From: SHLQ01 sp047638715
GTDB lineage: Bacteria; Actinomycetota; Acidimicrobiia; Acidimicrobiales; SHLQ01
DNA: 9,032 nt
Reading direction: 5' to 3'
Assembly: GCA_047638715.1 (NCBI GenBank)
Contig: JBLIMK010000119.1
Coordinates: 1 to 9,032, forward strand
Shown one piece after another: positions 5,481 to 9,032 of the stretch. The translations under genes were made by a program, and so were the position numbers. The stretch's first letter is position 1. Every line of letters begins with the position of its first letter. Under the pieces are notes generated by a model that was not told where the DNA came from, made no database searches, and saw only the letters and a program-made list of their open reading frames with translations.

Positions 5481-6170
5481 ATGAAGACAATCGGGTTGCT
5501 CGGCGGTATGAGCTGGGAATCATCGGTCCTGTACGAAGAGCTAATAAATACTGCGGTTCGTGAGCGACTGGGAGGTGTACATTCCGCTGATCTGGTGATC
5601 AAGAGCTACGACTTTGCCAAGATCGAGGCGATGCAAGCGAGCGGCGACTGGCAAGCCGCTGGAGCGCTTCTTGCCGACGATGCCGGACGTTTGGTTCACG
5701 CAGGTGCCGAATTGATCGTGTTGTGCACGAACACTATGCATCGAGTCGCGGAAGAAATCGAAGCAGCGATCGATGTCCCGTTCATTCATCTCGGTGACGC
5801 CACGGCCGCAGCGGTCAAAGCCGAAGGGTTGACGACGGTCGGCCTGCTCGGCACACGTTTCACGATGGAGGAAGACTTCTATCGAAACCGGTTGGAGTCG
5901 CACGGCTTGAAGGTCCTCATACCAAGCGAACCCGAGAGAAAGATCGTGCACGACATCATCTATGAGGAACTCGTGCGCGGCGAGCTCAATCGATCATCTC
6001 GCGAGGAGTACCTCGACATTATCGACCGCCTCGGCGCAGCCGGTGCCGAAGGTGTGATCGCGGGCTGCACCGAGATCGAACTGCTCGTCACTGCCGACGA
6101 TGTCTTCTTGCCCTACTTCGCAACGACCCAAATCCATGCTGATGCGGCCGTACACGCCGCGTTTTCGTAA
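5481..6170 (+). CDS. ygeA: Amino-acid racemase of the aspartate/glutamate racemase superfamily (YgeA type)
   Basis: The 229-residue protein has the usual family length. It opens with MKTIGLLGGMSWESS and carries both catalytic cysteines of these cofactor-independent racemases: Cys82 in VLCTNTMH and Cys196 in AGCTEIELL. LLGTRFTMEEDFYRNRL and HSADLVIKSYDF are also typical of YgeA-like enzymes. The reaction is two-base inversion of the alpha carbon of an amino acid in the cytoplasm. E. coli YgeA has broad specificity, so the substrate here is not predictable. The start fits the family N-terminus, though no clear ribosome binding site precedes it; a leaderless or short-leader transcript is possible. 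It is divergent from the FHA pair, with 33 bp or less between start codons, and 45 bp before the cyclase gene on the same strand. Confidence 0.92.
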   Translation: MKTIGLLGGMSWESSVLYEELINTAVRERLGGVHSADLVIKSYDFAKIEAMQASGDWQAAGALLADDAGRLVHAGAELIVLCTNTMHRVAEEIEAAIDVPFIHLGDATAAAVKAEGLTTVGLLGTRFTMEEDFYRNRLESHGLKVLIPSEPERKIVHDIIYEELVRGELNRSSREEYLDIIDRLGAAGAEGVIAGCTEIELLVTADDVFLPYFATTQIHADAAVHAAFS

Positions 6171-6215
6171 GCGAGATGTTCTCAGTCTCTCCGGGTTTCT
6201 GCCGATTCAAATGTT

Positions 6216-7748
6216 GTGAAGCAAGCGCGGATTGAGGCGGTACGTCCCACGTCGATATTTCAACGCGCCCTGACGCCGTTCATAGTTCTGCTCGCCGGTG
6301 TTGGCCTCACGACCTTGATGGCGTCGCTCGAACAACAATCCGCGGAGCGCGAACAACAGCTCCTCTTCGAGCAAGCAGTCATGCTCGAGCAACAGACGTT
6401 CACCGACGGAGTCGACGCGTTCTTCGACGAATTCGATCACGCCGTGGACTTCATCGCCGCCACATTTCCCGGCACCGAAGAGCAGTATCAGCGGTTTTTC
6501 GCCAACTCGCCACTCACCAACAAGTTGAGCGAATCTGACCCCGGCGTCACGCTGATCGAGCCCGTCGCACTCGACGGCGTGGAAGCGCTCGAGGCTCGCG
6601 AACACGCCCTCGGCAATAACGACTTCCGCATGCTGGCGATCGGGCCGCCGATCCACGGCGAACACTTCGTGATCACCCGGACGGCTCGTCCTGTGGTGTT
6701 CGGCGGGTTGTCGCTTCTTGGGCTTGAGGTTGGGAGTCTCGCTGGTGAAGGACTCTTTAACGCCCTGCCCCAAAACGGACGACTCGTATACCCGCTCGCC
6801 GAAGAGGACGCGCTCAACGCATTCTTCGAGCGCGATGAGACCGGCATCGAGCGGCCACTTCTCGTTGCGATCCTCGAAAGTATCAACGAGGACGACTCGG
6901 ACAAGGCGGTTGGTTGGGCAACCCGGTTCTTTGAGCCCACCGCGATTGTCGATCAAATCGGGCAACGTTCCGACCGTGCTCTCAACGTGTCGGTCGAGAC
7001 TCTCGGAGTGACGAAACGTATGGTCGATGTCGACTCTGGGAGCGAGACAAGTTATGCCGATGCAGCCCTATCGGATCATCGGACGTTCGAAACGCACGGC
7101 CTCGATTGGACATTGTCGATGTGGGCCGATGAGTCCTTCGGTGTCAAGGCCGGTCTTCTCGATCAGACACTGATGTGGACCTTCGGTCTGCTTGTCACCG
7201 CAGCCCTTGCTGTGCTTGCCATCTGGAGAGCAATCCATGGGCATCGTCTCAGTACTGCGACCTTTGAGCTCGAACATGCCCGCACTCTTGCCAGCACGGA
7301 CCCCCTCACCGGCCTTTTGAATCGCCAGGGTTTTATGGAACTCGCCAATCAGGCCGAGTTCGCTAAGGGCGGAACCGTTTTCTTCATCGACCTCGACGGT
7401 TTCAAAGCGGTCAACGACACGTCGGGTCATGCAGAGGGCGATCGGATCCTGCGAGATCTTGCGCACAGAATTCGCGAACAATTCCGCGGTATCGACCTTG
7501 TTAGCCGCTTCGGTGGCGATGAGTTTGTGGTCTTCGCGCCAGGCCTAGTCGGGGCCGAGATCGAGGCAGGCATTGCCGAACGCGTGGTCACCGCTGTATC
7601 GGCCAGTGACGCGACAGTGTCGTGCAGCGTGGGGACAGCAAAACGCGTGCCCCACGACACGACCAAGATTCAGGTGTTGATCGATCAGGCTGACGAGGCC
7701 ATGTACCGAGCCAAAGAGCAGGGCGGCGATCGATTCGTTCGCTTCTAG
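6216..7748 (+). CDS. Membrane diguanylate cyclase with CHASE-like sensor and GGDEF domain
   Basis: The start is a GTG at 6216, since the nearby ATG at 6211 is followed at once by a stop; no ribosome binding site is obvious. The protein has 510 residues. Membrane segments lie at about 18-38 and 319-337. Between them is a roughly 280-residue extracytoplasmic region. It has CHASE-like traits, such as YQRFFANSPL, TLIEPVALDG and GLSLLGLEVGSL, and probably senses an outside signal. The GGDEF domain (about 358-510) has DPLTGLLNR from 362, FFIDLDGFKAVND, the active-site GGDEF at 433-437, and a closing DEAMYRAKEQGGDR. An RxxD inhibitory site (Arg424 to Asp427) sits at the canonical spacing, so feedback inhibition by cyclic di-GMP is expected. 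All residues needed to make cyclic di-GMP from GTP appear present. There is no EAL domain. The CHASE assignment is less sure than the GGDEF one. Confidence 0.93.
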   Translation: MKQARIEAVRPTSIFQRALTPFIVLLAGVGLTTLMASLEQQSAEREQQLLFEQAVMLEQQTFTDGVDAFFDEFDHAVDFIAATFPGTEEQYQRFFANSPLTNKLSESDPGVTLIEPVALDGVEALEAREHALGNNDFRMLAIGPPIHGEHFVITRTARPVVFGGLSLLGLEVGSLAGEGLFNALPQNGRLVYPLAEEDALNAFFERDETGIERPLLVAILESINEDDSDKAVGWATRFFEPTAIVDQIGQRSDRALNVSVETLGVTKRMVDVDSGSETSYADAALSDHRTFETHGLDWTLSMWADESFGVKAGLLDQTLMWTFGLLVTAALAVLAIWRAIHGHRLSTATFELEHARTLASTDPLTGLLNRQGFMELANQAEFAKGGTVFFIDLDGFKAVNDTSGHAEGDRILRDLAHRIREQFRGIDLVSRFGGDEFVVFAPGLVGAEIEAGIAERVVTAVSASDATVSCSVGTAKRVPHDTTKIQVLIDQADEAMYRAKEQGGDRFVRF

Positions 7749-7758
7749 CCGAAGCTGA

Positions 7759-9032
7759 CTACCAGTTCGTTGCGATGTACTGCGTCTCGCAGAACTCGTA
7801 AATCCCTTCGCTCGCGCCCTCTCGCCCAAGTCCAGATTGTTTCATGCCACCGAATGGCGCGGCCGGATCCGAGACCGCGCCGCGATTGAGGCCGATCATT
7901 CCCGCTTCGATCTGCTCGCTCACCCGTAGACCACGAGCGAGATCTTGTGTGTACACGTAGCCGATAAGGCCCATCTCGGTGTTGTTCGCCATCTCGATCG
8001 CATCATCTTCTGAGCTGAATGAAATGAGCGGCGCAATGGGGCCGAAGATCTCCTCCACCGCGACATCGTCGTCTGTCGAGACGTTGGTCATCACGGTCGG
8101 TGGGTAGAAGAATCCAGGACCGTCGAGCGGCGCTCCGCCCGTGACGACGGTTGCGCCGCCGGCGACAGCACTCGTGACAAGGCGTTGGAGGTTGTCCACT
8201 GCGTCCTGATTGATCATCGGACCCACTTGGGCACCCTCGGTCGCGCCATCCGCGACCTTCAAGCCCGCCATAGCGGCCGCAAGTTTCGATCCGAACGCTT
8301 CCATGACGGACTCATGGACGATGAATCGATTCGCTGCCGTACAGGCCTCGGCGGAATGTCGCATCTTGGCGACTATGGCGCCTTCGACGGCGAGGTCGAG
8401 GTCGGCATCATCGAACACCACGAACGGCGCGTTGCCACCGAGCTCCATCGCGACCTTGAGAACGCGATCCGCCGCTTGTTTGAGCAGTACCTGGCCAATA
8501 GGTGTCGACCCGGTGAACGAAACCATACGAACTGCCTTGTGGTTCATCGCCGCCTTGATGGGCTCAGATGCGGACTTCGTGGTCACCATGTTGATCAAGC
8601 CAGGAGGTAGACCAACCTCGTTCTCGAACAGATCTGCCAGTGCGAGCGCAGTCAGCGGTGTGTCCTTGGCCGGTTTGATCACCACAGCGTTGCCGGCGCC
8701 CAGAGCTGGGGCCATCTTCCGGGTAATCATCGCCGCGGGGAAATTCCACGGCGTCACCATCAGCACAACACCGACCGGCGGGTGGTGCACCAGCATCTTC
8801 GTCGTGCCGGCGGGGTTTTGGCCCATAGTCCCGTGAATCCGGACCGTCTCTTCGCTGTTCCAGCGGAAGAACTCGGCGGCGTACGCGATCTCACCGAGCG
8901 CGTCAGACTTTGCCTTGCCGTGCTCGGCGACGATGAGGTCAGCGAGGCGGTCCTGGTTGGCCATCATGACCTCGAAGCACGCGCGAAGCATTTCGGCGCG
9001 CTCTCGCGGTGCGACCTTGGCCCAGAGTTTCT
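7759..9032 (-). CDS. gabD: NAD(P)-dependent succinate-semialdehyde dehydrogenase, 5' end outside window
   Basis: The frame stays open past an internal ATG at 8991 to the right edge. The added residues KLWAKVAPRERAE match the normal family N-terminal region, so the true start is outside. About 423 residues are seen; the family has about 450-490. Landmarks include PWNFPAAMITRKMAPAL, the cofactor loop FTGSTPIGQ, the general base Glu in MELGGNAPF (codon 8445-8443), the catalytic Cys in AEACTAANR (codon 8343-8341), EIFGPIAP, and the C-terminal SGLGREGASEGI. The combination ELGGNAPFVVFDDADLD is typical of the GabD subfamily, which oxidises succinate semialdehyde to succinate in GABA breakdown. The Gly usual two residues before the catalytic Cys-adjacent position (G-Q/E-x-C) is Ala here, which should be tolerated. 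It converges on the cyclase gene with a 10-bp gap. Confidence 0.92.
   Translation of the reverse strand, partial: KLWAKVAPRERAEMLRACFEVMMANQDRLADLIVAEHGKAKSDALGEIAYAAEFFRWNSEETVRIHGTMGQNPAGTTKMLVHHPPVGVVLMVTPWNFPAAMITRKMAPALGAGNAVVIKPAKDTPLTALALADLFENEVGLPPGLINMVTTKSASEPIKAAMNHKAVRMVSFTGSTPIGQVLLKQAADRVLKVAMELGGNAPFVVFDDADLDLAVEGAIVAKMRHSAEACTAANRFIVHESVMEAFGSKLAAAMAGLKVADGATEGAQVGPMINQDAVDNLQRLVTSAVAGGATVVTGGAPLDGPGFFYPPTVMTNVSTDDDVAVEEIFGPIAPLISFSSEDDAIEMANNTEMGLIGYVYTQDLARGLRVSEQIEAGMIGLNRGAVSDPAAPFGGMKQSGLGREGASEGIYEFCETQYIATNW

Noticed and set aside
7741..7755. Five-base-pair hairpin (GCTTC/GAAGC) at the convergent ends of the cyclase and dehydrogenase genes
   Set aside because: The stem is short, overlaps the stop codon and lacks a T tract, so I do not call it a terminator.
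8185..8836. Two long plus-strand frames inside the dehydrogenase gene
   Set aside because: They are antisense shadows of a well-conserved aldehyde dehydrogenase.

Overview
The window looks like a chromosomal stretch from a high-G+C actinobacterium, possibly of the Acidimicrobiia type. The taxon is an inference from codon use, long Thr/Ala/Pro-rich linkers in exported proteins, and a zinc-knuckle plus FHA protein of actinobacterial style. No marker gene fixes it. The right three quarters (about 1.78-9.03 kb) is densely packed, ordinary-looking chromosome. The left 1.7 kb looks like the edge of an old integrated element.

Left region (1-1694, all leftward). A secreted protein with a DUF3494 / ice-binding-like beta-helical domain runs from 974 off the left edge. 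Its N-terminal half contains extra beta-helix-like repeats. Upstream of it (1026-1507) is a decayed phage-type tyrosine integrase: a recognisable N-terminal arm-binding segment, a frameshift, then core-binding and pre-catalytic segments joined by deletions, with no catalytic residues. About 120 bp further upstream is tRNA-Gly(CCC), whose 3' end faces the integrase relic. This is the classic layout of an element inserted into a tRNA gene. The ice-binding-like gene may be its cargo.

Middle region (1784-5447). A rightward lipoprotein of the serine beta-lactamase-like / penicillin-binding fold converges, with a 28-bp gap, on a leftward pair of FHA-domain genes (4650-5447, then 3159-4547). The two FHA proteins share an N-terminal domain that I do not recognise. 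The upstream one keeps the canonical phosphothreonine-binding residues. The downstream one carries a Cys/His zinc knuckle and has lost the FHA Arg and His. No kinase or phosphatase is visible here.

Right region (5481-9032). Divergent from the FHA pair is a YgeA-type amino-acid racemase, followed after 45 bp by a membrane diguanylate cyclase with a CHASE-like sensor, an intact GGDEF motif and an RxxD inhibitory site. A leftward succinate-semialdehyde dehydrogenase converges on the cyclase with a 10-bp gap and is cut by the right edge. The middle and right genes look like housekeeping, signalling and envelope functions. I see no CRISPR array, toxin-antitoxin pair or recognisable defence system.
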